Source: Pirellulales bacterium
GTDB lineage: Bacteria > Planctomycetota > Planctomycetia > Pirellulales > JAICIG01
Direction of reading: 5' to 3'
NCBI GenBank assembly: GCA_025924495.1
Contig: JAICIG010000046.1
Span: 1-25,760, forward strand
Length of the DNA stretch: 25,760 nt
Below, in pieces: positions 16,401 through 24,959 of this stretch. The position numbers were made by a program, and so were the translations under genes. The notes beneath the pieces are model-generated. The model ran no database searches and was not told where the DNA came from. It saw only the letters and a program-made list of their open reading frames with translations. Within the stretch, counting starts at the first letter, position 1. Every line of letters starts with the position of its first letter.

Positions 16401-16666
16401 CCCCAGGCGACGTTGGCCGTGTAGTCGTTAATGTTGGCGGAGTTGCCTGTGAACTGCGCCAGCGCGCCGCCCGTCGGGGCGCCTTCGACCGCGCCGACCG
16501 GAGGCGTCAGCCCTTGCAAGACGACAGTCAACACTTCGCGACGCTCCAACTCTTCAATCAGCGGTCGGAATCGCCGCAACGAGGCCTGGCTTTGGCGAGT
16601 TGCGGACTTTTGAACTCGGCGGTTTCGCAGGGGTCGATGCAACGATTTGGACATGAATGTCTCCAT
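13496..16666 (-). CDS. Large secreted surface protein: PKD-like repeats, choice-of-anchor L domain, RTX-like calcium repeats
   Basis: A 1056-residue extracellular protein. The basic N-terminus ends in RPLIEELERREVL (about 34-46), the planctomycete LEPR-type export motif. PKD-like beta units with WGDGS and ANGGIV follow (about 55-265 and again 640-840). Between them is a choice-of-anchor L domain (about 280-505, VFGSEEFPEWVGQYNDIFVA) and a PKD unit with AGGPYTVEAGKTVQLNG. The last 200 residues carry calcium-binding nonapeptide-like repeats (GLAGNDYL, GGMGNDTLLGGDG, GGAGNDALFAGEG). They close with AYSKAICNLMNAW ... DVLVGGEGSDLYY, as in other planctomycete surface proteins. A role in adhesion or cell envelope structure is likely. 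ATG 16654 (MSKSLHR) also has a ribosome site and is an alternative start. A kinase-regulator pair lies just upstream on the same strand. Confidence 0.88.
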   Translation of the reverse strand: METFMSKSLHRPLRNRRVQKSATRQSQASLRRFRPLIEELERREVLTVVLQGLTPPVGAVEGAPTGGALAQFTGNSANINDYTANVAWGDGSTSVLTAANGGIVDNGNGTFGVAATYTYAEQGNDTLTLTITDATGASASQSAPITVADAALTANYSNMINGLPNTPLGASPIVLATFADANPNAPASDFTATISWGDGSTDTVSAANGGIVAPAGLPGQWNVLGNHTYAAATSYNLTVTIQDVDGASAVAAVGTIIANPSPLSVTPYDPTTSLTTLTDALLAPNSGLNLVSSSFVGQNGQAGTYTGFSFHDQNSSLTLANGILLTSGSAINALGPNNTPSATTAYGTTTNPMGDPALDAIVAPDITYDANSLSLQFTANPGVSTIQFQFVFGSEEFPEWVGQYNDIFVAYLDGKQITFDPAGHAISVNNNFFQLNNAADFTNPNTAGKTVVGYDIQYDGLTPALTTTAALDSTIGVHTLKFVIADTRDQVLDSGVFITSLSGNGSGGGGMPVTSKAPQANAGGPYTVEAGKTVQLNGSASVDPSQNPSTLVYQWDLNGNGVFGETGAAATNGNEVGANPIYVAAGLTPGANASVSLKVTDANGLSSIDQAVIHVIAPALSVDPMSPLSAIEDATTGSQTLATFSDLNANLSALSATVSWGDGMSETVTAANGGIVANADGSFSVVGAHAYAEEGAGLTLAVQVVDANGATASASTTANVADPAVIVTGGKSLTAVQAAPLTGAVVATFVDPGGAEPNAADPSGVHYTAAINWGDGSVSAGVIVFDSATSTFKVLGDHTYATAATYAITVTVHHESAPDAQATSTATITAPSSAPSGPVYIGQGPRDANTLVVVGTAGNDVIRVVHSGDYGDVRVMINGVSHGVFAKSTFSSIAVYGLAGNDYLQIDEDIKCADFLFGGMGNDTLLGGDGPTLLDGGAGNDALFAGEGHSVLLGGDGADLLVGKNGRALLIAGAVDFQNPAVGAYSKAICNLMNAWNAPDLPYAARAAAVDAVVSRHVLDDHNIDVLVGGEGSDLYYKSAGDLLTGKTKGELAVTI

Positions 16667-16946
16667 TTCTGATTCCTGTACGCCTCGGCCTCGACTTCTC
16701 CCAACGATTCGAGCGGCCGCGTGCGAAGTTACCCGAATCCTATGAGGCGGTTCAGAAGGCTAGTATCGGGCGGAACGGCAATCGCAAGAGCCAATGTAGG
16801 CGCAGCGCCTACACGGCGCAATTGCGGCCTGCCGTGGCGAGAATAGTGGATCGCGACCGGGCCTCTGCGGTCAGGCCGCTCGGGCAATTTGCGGCCACAT
16901 GCCGGCGATTGGCTCTGTCGTCGAAAAGAAATCTGATAGGCGACGA
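16667..16946. other. Intergenic region with a perfect dyad
   Basis: This is 280 bases between two minus-strand genes. It contains TGTAGGCGCAGCGCCTACA (16795-16813), a perfect inverted repeat with 9-bp arms. On the minus strand it is followed by TTGGCTCTT, too weak a T-run for a confident terminator. It could end the regulator transcript or be a protein-binding site controlling the surface protein. Confidence 0.45.
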
Positions 16947-17645
16947 TTAGCGGCCTGACAAAGTTTCCTGGGGCAAGTTTGCATCATCCTGGTGGCGCAG
17001 CCCCGTGTCGGCGGCGTATTTGACGAAGTCGGCAGTAGTCGCCAGCCCGAGCTTTTTTGCGACACGAGCACGATAGGTGGCGACCGTCTTCGGGCTAAGA
17101 TCGAGTCGCTTTGCCACGGCCTGATTCGTAAAACCTTGCCCCAGAAGGCGAATTACCTCGAGTTCCCGCGAGCTTAGTTTCACGGTTGCGTTCCCGGCCC
17201 GCGGCATGCGCTGCAATGACAACGATGAGAAAACTGCAGCGGTGCGTTGTTCGTCGTCGAGATCGATGAATACACGCCCGCGATAAACTGCTCGTATTGC
17301 CCCCAGCAACTCCTGTTCGCCGACTGTTTTAACGACGTAGCCGACAGCGCCGGCGGCCAAAGATGCGCGAACGTAGGCAGGTTCGTTATGCATCGTTAGC
17401 ACCAGCACGCGTACCGACGATTGTTGGACGGTGAGTTTCTCGACTAAGGGCAAACTACCTCCACCGGGCAAAGTCAGGTCGAGCACCAACACATCGGGCT
17501 TCTCCGTTGAGATCAACCTAGCGGCTTCGGCGGCCGACTCTGCCTCGGCGACAACCTGCAGATCGGACTCGCCGTCAATCAGCATCCGCAATCCGGCCCG
17601 CACGAGCTTGTGATCGTCGACCAACATCACCCGAATCTTACTCAC
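16947..17645 (-). CDS. NarL/FixJ-family response regulator
   Basis: A 232-residue transcription regulator with a receiver (D10/D11, phospho-acceptor D56 in LVLDLTLPGGGS, T84-region VLTM, K106-region VVKTV) and a C-terminal LuxR-type helix-turn-helix (about 165-215, LSSRELEVIRLLGQGFTNQA, LSPKTVATYRARVAKKLGL). It starts at GTG 17645 inside the kinase stop (GTGA, four-base overlap), so the two are translationally coupled and form one two-component system. The targets are unknown; the surface-protein gene directly downstream is a candidate. Confidence 0.93.
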   Translation of the reverse strand: MSKIRVMLVDDHKLVRAGLRMLIDGESDLQVVAEAESAAEAARLISTEKPDVLVLDLTLPGGGSLPLVEKLTVQQSSVRVLVLTMHNEPAYVRASLAAGAVGYVVKTVGEQELLGAIRAVYRGRVFIDLDDEQRTAAVFSSLSLQRMPRAGNATVKLSSRELEVIRLLGQGFTNQAVAKRLDLSPKTVATYRARVAKKLGLATTADFVKYAADTGLRHQDDANLPQETLSGR

Positions 17646-18580
17646 AGCACGTAGTCTCCTGGCGAGTCCACCGAGTCTGGCGAATCGCGGTGCAATTCCC
17701 CGACGGGAATAGAAGCGGTAAGGCGCGTTCCCTGGCCGGGTTGGGAATCAATGGTTAAGGAACCATGAAGCAACGCGGCCCGCTCGCGCAATCCAAGCAA
17801 GCCCAAATGCGAACTACCGATGGCCAGCCCTTTTTTCACGTCCTCAGAAAAGCCCCGCCCATTATCAGCAATCGTCAATGCGATGCGATGTCCGTCAAAT
17901 TGCGCCGCGATCGAGACGCGGGTAGCGGCAGCATGTTTGATAACGTTGCTGAGCGCCTCTTGCAGGATCCTGAACAATGCGGTTTCTACCGCCTCTGCAA
18001 ACCGCTTGCCGGTTATGGCATGAACGTCCACTTCAACCTTAATGGGATGATTCTCGCTCGTCTGTACGGCCACCTGTTCGATGGCGGGTGCTAGCCCGAG
18101 GTTATCGAGTAGGCTGGGCCGCAAGCCGAGCGACATGCGACGAATTTCGTTAAGCGCTTCTTGAGCGATGCGTTGTAATTCGTCAAGGCGGCGCGGTGCG
18201 TCAGCAGAAAGCGGACGGCTTTTAATCGACCGCAGCCCCGACACTAGAAGCGTCACCGATTGCCCGACGCCGTCGTGCAGCTCATGAGCAAGTTCGCGCC
18301 GAAGGGCTTCCATGCCATCCACCAAACGTGCTGCGAACCGCGTGCAGATTTGAATTACCTGCTTCAGCGGGCGAACAACGGTCCACCATAAAACCGGCGC
18401 GAGGACTAGCGTCAATAAAACCGCATCGAGACCTGTCTGAACGAGCCAGGACGATTCTTGCGGCATGGCCAGTGGCAGTACGAGCATTACCACGGCCTCC
18501 GCGGTGCAAACCACAATGAGGACCACGACCCAAACCAAAGCGGGGCGAGACCAGAAGCAATGCAGCCTGTTCATTGGCAT
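17642..18580 (-). CDS. NarX/DesK-type sensor histidine kinase
   Basis: A 312-residue membrane kinase. Two helices (about 15-37 and 47-69) are joined by only about nine residues, so there is no extracytoplasmic sensor domain. A short HAMP-like stretch leads to the HisKA_3 box ELAHELHDGVGQ with phospho-acceptor H102. The ATPase domain has LQEALSNVIKHA (N box), DNGRGFS (G1) and GLLGLRERA (G2). I chose ATG 18580 because AAAGGG lies five bases upstream; an in-frame ATG at 18610 is the alternative. The gene overlaps its cognate regulator by four bases. It probably senses membrane state or an intracellular cue. Confidence 0.9.
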   Translation of the reverse strand: MPMNRLHCFWSRPALVWVVVLIVVCTAEAVVMLVLPLAMPQESSWLVQTGLDAVLLTLVLAPVLWWTVVRPLKQVIQICTRFAARLVDGMEALRRELAHELHDGVGQSVTLLVSGLRSIKSRPLSADAPRRLDELQRIAQEALNEIRRMSLGLRPSLLDNLGLAPAIEQVAVQTSENHPIKVEVDVHAITGKRFAEAVETALFRILQEALSNVIKHAAATRVSIAAQFDGHRIALTIADNGRGFSEDVKKGLAIGSSHLGLLGLRERAALLHGSLTIDSQPGQGTRLTASIPVGELHRDSPDSVDSPGDYVL

Positions 18581-18974
18581 AACGGCCCTTTCCACGCTTT
18601 GGGAACGCATTCCGCGTGCCGGGTGCAGTTATTCGTTGCACCGACAGAGTCGCAAGCGATATCTCGCAGTTTTTGGCCACAGTTCGTCGGAGCTGGGGAA
18701 CATCACCCTCGATGCAATGCGGGCGATATGAGGGTTCAGCGCGCCGTTTCGCACAGTCAGGCGTTGCCGGTCCTTCAACAGCGAGTTGGACTTCAGAAGC
18801 TCGTACACCGCCTGCCAACATGGACCAGCCGCATGTGTGCTTGTGTCTTCTAGGGCAGTTCGTTCGGCGACAGCATGCTAGATTGCGAACGCAACCATGC
18901 TACGCCCGCCGCCCCCTCCAAGAACGTCGTCCGATGGAAGGATGGCGAGAGACTGCAGTTTTCGAATTGCGGTG

Positions 18975-18990
18975 CGACAAACGTTTGTCG
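18975..18990. repeat. Perfect 16-bp palindrome
   Basis: CGACAAACGTTTGTCG is its own reverse complement. It is non-coding, about 510 bases left of the integrase gene. It could be an operator or a recombinase-related site. Confidence 0.6.
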
Positions 18991-19047
18991 TGACGAAGAC
19001 GACCGAAAGGCGAAGGTGGCTGGCGGGCGGATTCCCACGACCAAGAG

Positions 19048-19142
19048 GCGAAGCTAGCGCAGCCGCCATCGCCGATTGCGAAGCAAAGAACGACGGACAT
19101 ACGGGCTCGAGCCACCTGCCGATAGTAGTGTTTCAACAGCCC
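19048..19142. repeat. Dispersed intergenic repeat, type 1, copy B
   Basis: This aligns with 1271-1364 over its full length and ends in the identical 15 bases GTGTTTCAACAGCCC. It is in the same orientation as copy A. Confidence 0.6.
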
Positions 19143-19352
19143 GCCCAGCCGATCTCGGCCCAATGCCGCAAGCCTCGACATAAGCACCCCGCCCGCAGCG
19201 CAGCGACAATATATATAGATATATAGGCGCGCCCGCGACTTGGCCCGGAGCTGTCGGTCCGCCTTCACGCTCCCGCCGCTGTGCCGCAGTTTGGCGACCA
19301 GATCCTCCAATCACCTCCGAAGCTGTTAACACCGTAGTCCCAATTCCGTAAC

Positions 19353-19378
19353 CGGTTCCTTTCGGCTCAAGGGAACCG
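19353..19378. other. Strong hairpin upstream of the integrase gene
   Basis: CGGTTCCTTT and AAGGGAACCG form a 10-bp stem (one G-T pair) around the loop CGGCTC. There is no T-run. It may be a leader structure or an arm-type site for the recombinase. Confidence 0.5.
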
Positions 19379-19503
19379 AGAAGGTATCGAACTCGCTAAC
19401 TTATTTGTCTTGCACTTGGACTGCAGTATTCAAACCGCGAGCAATCTCACCCGTAATTTCAGTTTTCAAACCTGTGAGGATTTCGATTTTGACGTAGCCG
19501 GTC

Positions 19504-20919
19504 ATGGTGACCGACCCGAAGACCGGGAAACGAGTCGGAGCGAAGTCCAAGAAGTGGTGGGGACGTTACCGCGCTGCGGACGGACGAGAGAAGCGAGTCC
19601 CGCTGGCGGCCGACAAGACCGCGGCCCAGGCGATGCTCAATGATTTGCTTCGCAAGATCGATCGGGAAAAATCGGGAATTGAGGATCCATTTGAAAAGCG
19701 CCGCAAGCGTCTTCTCAAACAGCATATCGAAGATTGGAAAGTGTATTTGTTGAACAAGGGCAATACGGAGAAACATGTTGGCGAAGTAATCTTCAAGGCT
19801 AATCGAATCGCCGACGGATGCGGTTGGAAGATGATGGGCGATCTCTCCGCAGGCGAAGTGATAAAATGCTTAGCAGACCTTCGTGCGAGTGGCTTGGCGA
19901 TCCAAACGAGCAATCATCATTTGCGGGCAATCAAGCAATTCAGCCGCTGGCTAGTCCGCAATCGCCGTACAAATGACGATCCATTAGCGCACCTGTCAAT
20001 GCAAAATCCCAAACTCGACCGCCGCGACGATCGGCGAGCACTTTTACCGGATGAATTCACTCGGCTTATTATTGCGGCCAAGGCCGGGCCGCCGATCGAA
20101 AGTATTCTGGGGGCGGATCGTGCAATGATGTATGTGCTGGCCGCATGGACCGGTTTCCGGAAGGGCGAGATAGGCAGCCTGACGAAGGGATCGTTTCGTC
20201 TGGCCGCTGAGCCGCCAACCGCCACGGTTGCTGCCGCGTACAGCAAACGGCGGCGCGAGGACTCGCAGATACTGCACCCTGAGGTCGCTCGGCAATTGAA
20301 GGAATGGCTGGCGACCAAATCAGCGAGACCGGACGAGTTGCTGTTCCCCATATCCGGGAAGGTGCCTGGAGGCACGGAGCGAAAAACTCATTTGATGATG
20401 AAAAAGGATCTTGAGTGCGCCCGCGGGGCATGGATCAAAGAAGCGGAGAAGGACGTCGCGGAAACGCAGCGGAGGAAGGGGTCGGATTTCCTGAAATACG
20501 AGAACAGCGATGGCGAGTACGCCGATTTCCACAGCAACCGCCATCTGTTTATTACCAGCCTGGAACGGGCGGGCCTATCCCCAAAAATGGCGCAAACGCT
20601 GGCTCGGCATAGCGACATTCGCCTGACGCTGGGTGTCTATACCCATGTCGGAATTAACGACCAGATGGCGGCCATCTCGTCATTACCCGCCCCACCTGGC
20701 GAGAGCGTCGGATTGACGAGTCAGGAGGCCGCACTCGCCGCGACCGGCACGGATGGACCGCAACACGCGATTTACAAAGACGAAACGACGCGCGTCGAGG
20801 TGCCCGCTATGGTGCCCAGAGGTGCCGAACGTCTCGCATCGCGGCCGCTACGGACCGAGCCAAATTGCACTGAAAACGCCGCGATTGAAGGGAAAGCGGC
20901 AATCCGCGGATCGTCGTAA
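19504..20919 (+). CDS. Tyrosine recombinase (phage-type integrase)
   Basis: A 471-residue site-specific recombinase. Residues 1-65 (WWGRYRAADGREKRVPLAADKTAAQAML) are the arm-type N-terminus seen in planctomycete integrases. Residues about 70-155 form the SAM-like core-binding domain, and 175-390 the catalytic domain. All catalytic residues are visible: R219 (WTGFRKGEIG), K248, H343 and R346 (FHSNRHLF), H369 (LARHSD) and Y379 (GVYTHVG). The protein continues with an 85-residue low-complexity tail (MVPRGAERLASRPLRTEP), also familiar from planctomycete relatives. A stop codon lies two codons before the ATG, and no good ribosome site is seen; GTG 19507 is an alternative. The 3' end faces the tRNA-Arg 3' end 84 bases away, so this is probably the enzyme of an element integrated there. 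Confidence 0.92.
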   Translation: MVTDPKTGKRVGAKSKKWWGRYRAADGREKRVPLAADKTAAQAMLNDLLRKIDREKSGIEDPFEKRRKRLLKQHIEDWKVYLLNKGNTEKHVGEVIFKANRIADGCGWKMMGDLSAGEVIKCLADLRASGLAIQTSNHHLRAIKQFSRWLVRNRRTNDDPLAHLSMQNPKLDRRDDRRALLPDEFTRLIIAAKAGPPIESILGADRAMMYVLAAWTGFRKGEIGSLTKGSFRLAAEPPTATVAAAYSKRRREDSQILHPEVARQLKEWLATKSARPDELLFPISGKVPGGTERKTHLMMKKDLECARGAWIKEAEKDVAETQRRKGSDFLKYENSDGEYADFHSNRHLFITSLERAGLSPKMAQTLARHSDIRLTLGVYTHVGINDQMAAISSLPAPPGESVGLTSQEAALAATGTDGPQHAIYKDETTRVEVPAMVPRGAERLASRPLRTEPNCTENAAIEGKAAIRGSS

Positions 20920-21003
20920 ACTCCGACACCGCTAGGGCATTTCGCACCGAGCGAGGCCAATCTGCATCGCATTGCACCAGGCAACCCCGCAGGAAAAAGA
21001 AAG

Positions 21004-21077
<74 letters not shown>

Positions 21078-21218
21078 GCGTTTCGTCTAAGTCTTTCGGC
21101 GTCTGGCGTTCAACCTTTCGTGAAGTCTGCTGCCGACTCCTGGGGCAAGGTCCAGCCGCCGGAACGTCACATCATGCCAAAAAAGGCCGCTGGCCGCAAG
21201 GGAACGAAGCCCGGTTTG

Positions 21219-22028
21219 CTATCCTCTCGCGAGGCGCTCTTGCACGACCATTTCAACCGTGGCGATTACGTTGGCCAGAGCGTGCAGCAAGATCGTCAGC
21301 ACCAGCGAACCGGAGCGATGGCGAACCCACCCGAGGTAGAGGCCCATCACGACGATCGTACTGATCATGTAAAAGTCGTACTGGATATGCAGCGCGGCCC
21401 AGGCCAGCGACGGAAGCACGATTGCCAATCCCGGACCCCAGTGCGATTGGGCGATCCCTCGGAAGGCAAAGCCCCGAAACAAAACTTCCTCGGCGAGCGG
21501 AGCGGCGACCAACAGCGCTAAAAGCAACAATGGCAGCGATGCGGTGCGGTAAACTTCCGCCATAACGGGCGATACGATGGGGCGCGAGAGCAGCTGCGTG
21601 GCCAAGTCGATGCCGGCAATCAGTAGCACGAAGCCAGCCGCCGAAATCAAACTTTGGCGCAGCGATGGCCGGACCAAGGCCAGATACTCGCCGATTGAAC
21701 AGCCGCGCAGGTAAATCAGCAAGGCCGCGAGTCCGATCACGACCGGAGCGGTAGCCAAGGCGGCAGATGCGAACAGGTTGCCGTTCGTTTGGAAGTCTTC
21801 CGGACGGATGCGAGAGCCGCTCGACATTTGGACGACGACAAATACGATGGCGACCACAATTTGAACGATAATCAATGCGGCAATCGTCACCAGCATCCAG
21901 CCGATGGTCGCCCACGGCCCCCACGGACGCGCCGCGGCAGTCATCGGCGCTTCTTCCGGCACAGGCGGCCCGGACGGCTCTGCGACTAAACGCGATTGGT
22001 CGGGATTGAGTGGCGTAGCGTCTGTCAT
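21219..22028 (-). CDS. CPBP-family intramembrane metalloprotease (CAAX protease-like)
   Basis: A 269-residue polytopic membrane protein with about seven hydrophobic segments after a 40-residue proline-rich cytoplasmic start. The family motifs are EEVLFRG (180-186), the histidine in LAWAALHIQYD (H214) and the final HALANV (249-254). Together these provide the glutamate and histidine active site. Relatives process prenylated proteins in eukaryotes; in bacteria they act in bacteriocin immunity, protein maturation or unknown tasks, and nothing here indicates the substrate. It is divergent from the PSD gene, with 145 bases between the starts. Confidence 0.9.
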   Translation of the reverse strand: MTDATPLNPDQSRLVAEPSGPPVPEEAPMTAAARPWGPWATIGWMLVTIAALIIVQIVVAIVFVVVQMSSGSRIRPEDFQTNGNLFASAALATAPVVIGLAALLIYLRGCSIGEYLALVRPSLRQSLISAAGFVLLIAGIDLATQLLSRPIVSPVMAEVYRTASLPLLLLALLVAAPLAEEVLFRGFAFRGIAQSHWGPGLAIVLPSLAWAALHIQYDFYMISTIVVMGLYLGWVRHRSGSLVLTILLHALANVIATVEMVVQERLARG

Positions 22029-22173
22029 GACTACCCATCCTGTACTTTGTGCGTGGGTAAATTTGCCAACCGCACCGCTCCTTTCTCCCCGTTATATCCG
22101 ACAAGACTCTGCGTTTCAGTTATCGGCGCCTGAGACTTGACCTGGGGAGCCGTGCGGCCATAGATTGCCATTC

Positions 22174-24927
22174 ATGCGATCAATGGCTGCTTATGCGTCG
22201 GCGGGGCGGCAATCGCGAGCGCCCCGGGCAATCGCGACTCGGGCAGCCGTTAATCTCGCGCTTGGCGGTTTGCGGCTGATCCATTTGCCGTTAGTAATCG
22301 GCCTTGTGCTTGGAAACCGCATTCCCGCGTCGGCAGAGGCGCCGCAGCCTCCTGCCCCGGCGTTTGAAAAAGATGTGCTGCCGATCCTGACGGCACACTG
22401 TCTGAAATGTCACGGCCTGGAGGCTCGCAAGGCCGGACTCGATTTGCGAACCGCAGGGCTCATCGAAAAGGGGGGCGACAGCGGCGCGGCGCTTATGCCA
22501 GGTGCGCCGAACGATAGTCCGCTGTATGCCCGCATCGCCGACCGCTCGATGCCGCCGAAGGGCGAATTGCCGTTGTCGGACGATAACATCGAGGTCATGC
22601 GGAATTGGATTGCCTCGGGCGCAAAATCCACTGGCGGCGATCCGGCGCTCCATGCAAGTGAGGCCCCGGCGGTCACGGCAGTCGATCGCAGTTATTGGGC
22701 ATTTCAAAAATTGCGGCGGCCCTCGGCGCCGATTGTGAAGGCCGAGTCGAGCGTGCGGTCCCCCATCGATTCGTTTTTGCTCGCGCGTCTTGAACAGCAT
22801 GGGCTGGGTTATTCGCCGCCGGGCGAACCCAGGGCGCTCATCCGCCGACTCTATTTCGATCTTACGGGGCTGCCGCCTTCGCCCGAGGAAACCGAGCAAT
22901 TCCTGGCCGAGTGCACTACGGCGGGCGCAGATGCCGCCTACGATCGACTCGTCGAGCGGTTACTGGCTTCGCCGCACTATGGCGAGCGTTGGGGACGCCA
23001 CTGGCTGGACGTGGCGGGCTATGTCGATGTCAACGGCTCCGATAACGACGCCGCCATCATCAAGATCGCCGAGAACAAGTGGCTCTACCGCGATTATGTC
23101 GTCAAGGCATTCAACGACGACAAGCCGTTCGATCGCTTCTTGACCGAGCAATTGGCCGGCGACGAGTTGATCGATTGGCGCGCTGCTGAAAAGTTCACGC
23201 CCGAGATTAGCGAATTGCTTGTCGCCACCGGCTATTTGCGCTCGGGCATCGACGACACGGACCAGAAGGAGCTGAATACGGCGCTGATCCGCTATCGCGT
23301 GTTGCACTTGACGATCGACGTTGTCGGCACCGGCGTGCTGGGGTTGACGACCGGTTGCGCCCGCTGTCACTCGCACAAGTTCGATCCAATTCCGCAGCGC
23401 GATTATTACCGATTGATGGCGTTATTCTCGCCGGCGTACAACCCGCAGTCGTGGTTGCCGCTTAATGAGCGCTTCCTGCCCGACGTTTCGCCGGCGGAAC
23501 AGCGCACGATCAACGAACATAACGCTGCGCTCGATCGCCAGATCGAACCGCTTAAAGCGCAGGTATCCGCGATTGAGTCCGCTCAGCGCCAGCGGCTGGT
23601 CGACGCGAAGTTGGCCGCGCTGCCCGAAGCAATTCGCGCAGATACGAAGGCGGCCCTCGAAGTCCCGGCCAACCAACGCAACGAGGTCCAGAAATACCTG
23701 GCCGGCAAGTTCGAGTCGGCCTTGAAGGTTACGCCGGAAGAAATTGCCGCCGCGCTTGGCGCCGGCGACAAGGCGATGATAGCCGGTCTTCAGGCGCAAA
23801 TCGCCGAACTGGCCGGTCAAAAACGCTCTTGGGGCAAATTGCAAGCGACCTGGGATGTGGGTCCTGCGCCCGATACGTTTTTGCTGCGGCGCGGGGATCA
23901 TGAGACGCCAGGCGCTCAAGTCGACCCGGGCTTTCTCGCGGTGCTTTGTGACGACGATGGCGCGCTCGGCGCGACAAAACCTGTCGGAGACACGAGCGGG
24001 CGGCGGCTGGTGCTGGCACGTTGGCTGACCGACGCTCAATCACGCGCCGGGGCCCTTACGGCGCGAGTGCTGGTCAATCGGATCTGGCAGCATTTGTTCG
24101 GCGAAGGAATCGTTGCCACGACCGAGAACCTGGGCCACGCGGGGGCGCCGCCGACGCATCCCGAATTACTCGAATGGCTCTCGGCTGAGCTGATTGAGAG
24201 CGGCTGGCGCACCAAGCCGCTCGTGCGGATGTTGGTTCGATCGTCGGCTTATCGCCAGGCATCTTCGCGCTCCGCCGATCGGTCCGCTGCATCGGCCGTA
24301 GGAGCTGATCCAGAAGCGGTTGATCCCGATAACCGCCTGCTGTGGCGAATGCGGCTGCGGCAATTGGAATCGGAGACGGTGCGCGACGCGGTCCTGGCAA
24401 CCAGCGGAGCGCTCGACCGCTCACTCGGAGGTCCGCCCGTCGAACTCGAAAACCGTCCTGACGGCATGGTCGTGATTGACGAGAAAAAGCTGCGCACGCC
24501 GTCGAGCAAATGGCGCCGCAGCCTGTATGTGCTGGCCCGTCGCAACTATCACCTCTCGCTGTTGCAGGACTTCGACCAGCCGGCGGTGGCCGCCAATTGC
24601 ACGCGCCGCACGCCATCGGCGGTCGTCACGCAGTCGCTGACGTTGTTGAACGACGCCTTCATGTTCGAACAGGCCCAGCGCTTTGCCGAGCGCGTCGCCG
24701 CGGGATCCTCTGGAGCGGCGAACGCAGCGAGGATCGACGCGGCGTTTGGCATCGCGTTCGGGCGACCGGCCCAAGCGGTTGAAGCGACCTGGGCGGCAGA
24801 GCTGCTTGCGCGCCAGGCCGAGCGGTTTCGCGCCGAGCAACTGCCCGCCGAAGCGGCGGATTTAAAGGCGCTAGCCCAGTTATGCCATACGCTGCTAGCG
24901 AGTAATGAATTCTTGTACGTCCCCTAG
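22174..24927 (+). CDS. PSD protein: planctomycete cytochrome c domain with DUF1549 and DUF1553
   Basis: A secreted protein of 917 residues. After a long basic leader, a hydrophobic segment (HLPLVIGLVLGNRIPASAEA) acts as signal peptide. The PSCyt1 cytochrome c-like domain follows, with heme motif CLKCH (76-80) and the typical FEKDVLPIL and LDLRT segments. DUF1549 (about 175-390) includes WGRHWLDVAGY and ends in GCARCHSHKFDPIPQRDYY. A helical, charged insert (about 430-540) precedes DUF1553 (about 610-880, VLVNRIWQHLFGEGIVAT, LRQLESETVRDAVLA). The domain order is standard for planctomycetes. The function is unproven; roles in extracellular polymer breakdown or redox chemistry are proposed. A TTG at 22165 would lengthen it by three codons, and ATG 22183 is also possible. 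It precedes a DUF1501 gene by 32 bases, the normal pairing. Confidence 0.93.
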   Translation: MRSMAAYASAGRQSRAPRAIATRAAVNLALGGLRLIHLPLVIGLVLGNRIPASAEAPQPPAPAFEKDVLPILTAHCLKCHGLEARKAGLDLRTAGLIEKGGDSGAALMPGAPNDSPLYARIADRSMPPKGELPLSDDNIEVMRNWIASGAKSTGGDPALHASEAPAVTAVDRSYWAFQKLRRPSAPIVKAESSVRSPIDSFLLARLEQHGLGYSPPGEPRALIRRLYFDLTGLPPSPEETEQFLAECTTAGADAAYDRLVERLLASPHYGERWGRHWLDVAGYVDVNGSDNDAAIIKIAENKWLYRDYVVKAFNDDKPFDRFLTEQLAGDELIDWRAAEKFTPEISELLVATGYLRSGIDDTDQKELNTALIRYRVLHLTIDVVGTGVLGLTTGCARCHSHKFDPIPQRDYYRLMALFSPAYNPQSWLPLNERFLPDVSPAEQRTINEHNAALDRQIEPLKAQVSAIESAQRQRLVDAKLAALPEAIRADTKAALEVPANQRNEVQKYLAGKFESALKVTPEEIAAALGAGDKAMIAGLQAQIAELAGQKRSWGKLQATWDVGPAPDTFLLRRGDHETPGAQVDPGFLAVLCDDDGALGATKPVGDTSGRRLVLARWLTDAQSRAGALTARVLVNRIWQHLFGEGIVATTENLGHAGAPPTHPELLEWLSAELIESGWRTKPLVRMLVRSSAYRQASSRSADRSAASAVGADPEAVDPDNRLLWRMRLRQLESETVRDAVLATSGALDRSLGGPPVELENRPDGMVVIDEKKLRTPSSKWRRSLYVLARRNYHLSLLQDFDQPAVAANCTRRTPSAVVTQSLTLLNDAFMFEQAQRFAERVAAGSSGAANAARIDAAFGIAFGRPAQAVEATWAAELLARQAERFRAEQLPAEAADLKALAQLCHTLLASNEFLYVP

Positions 24928-24959
24928 TGCTGTATCGCCGAGATGACGAGGGACAAGCC

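Larger units (their letters stand above)
18581..19503. other. Long non-coding stretch left of the integrase gene
   Basis: No gene is supported across about 920 bases; open frames are short, contradictory and featureless. It holds a perfect palindrome (18975-18990), the type 1 repeat (19048-19142), a partial type 2 repeat (19167-19192), an unusual AT-only tract (19208-19226, ATATATATAGATATATA) in GC-rich DNA, and a strong hairpin (19353-19378). The density of such signals fits a decayed mobile-element flank. Confidence 0.55.
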
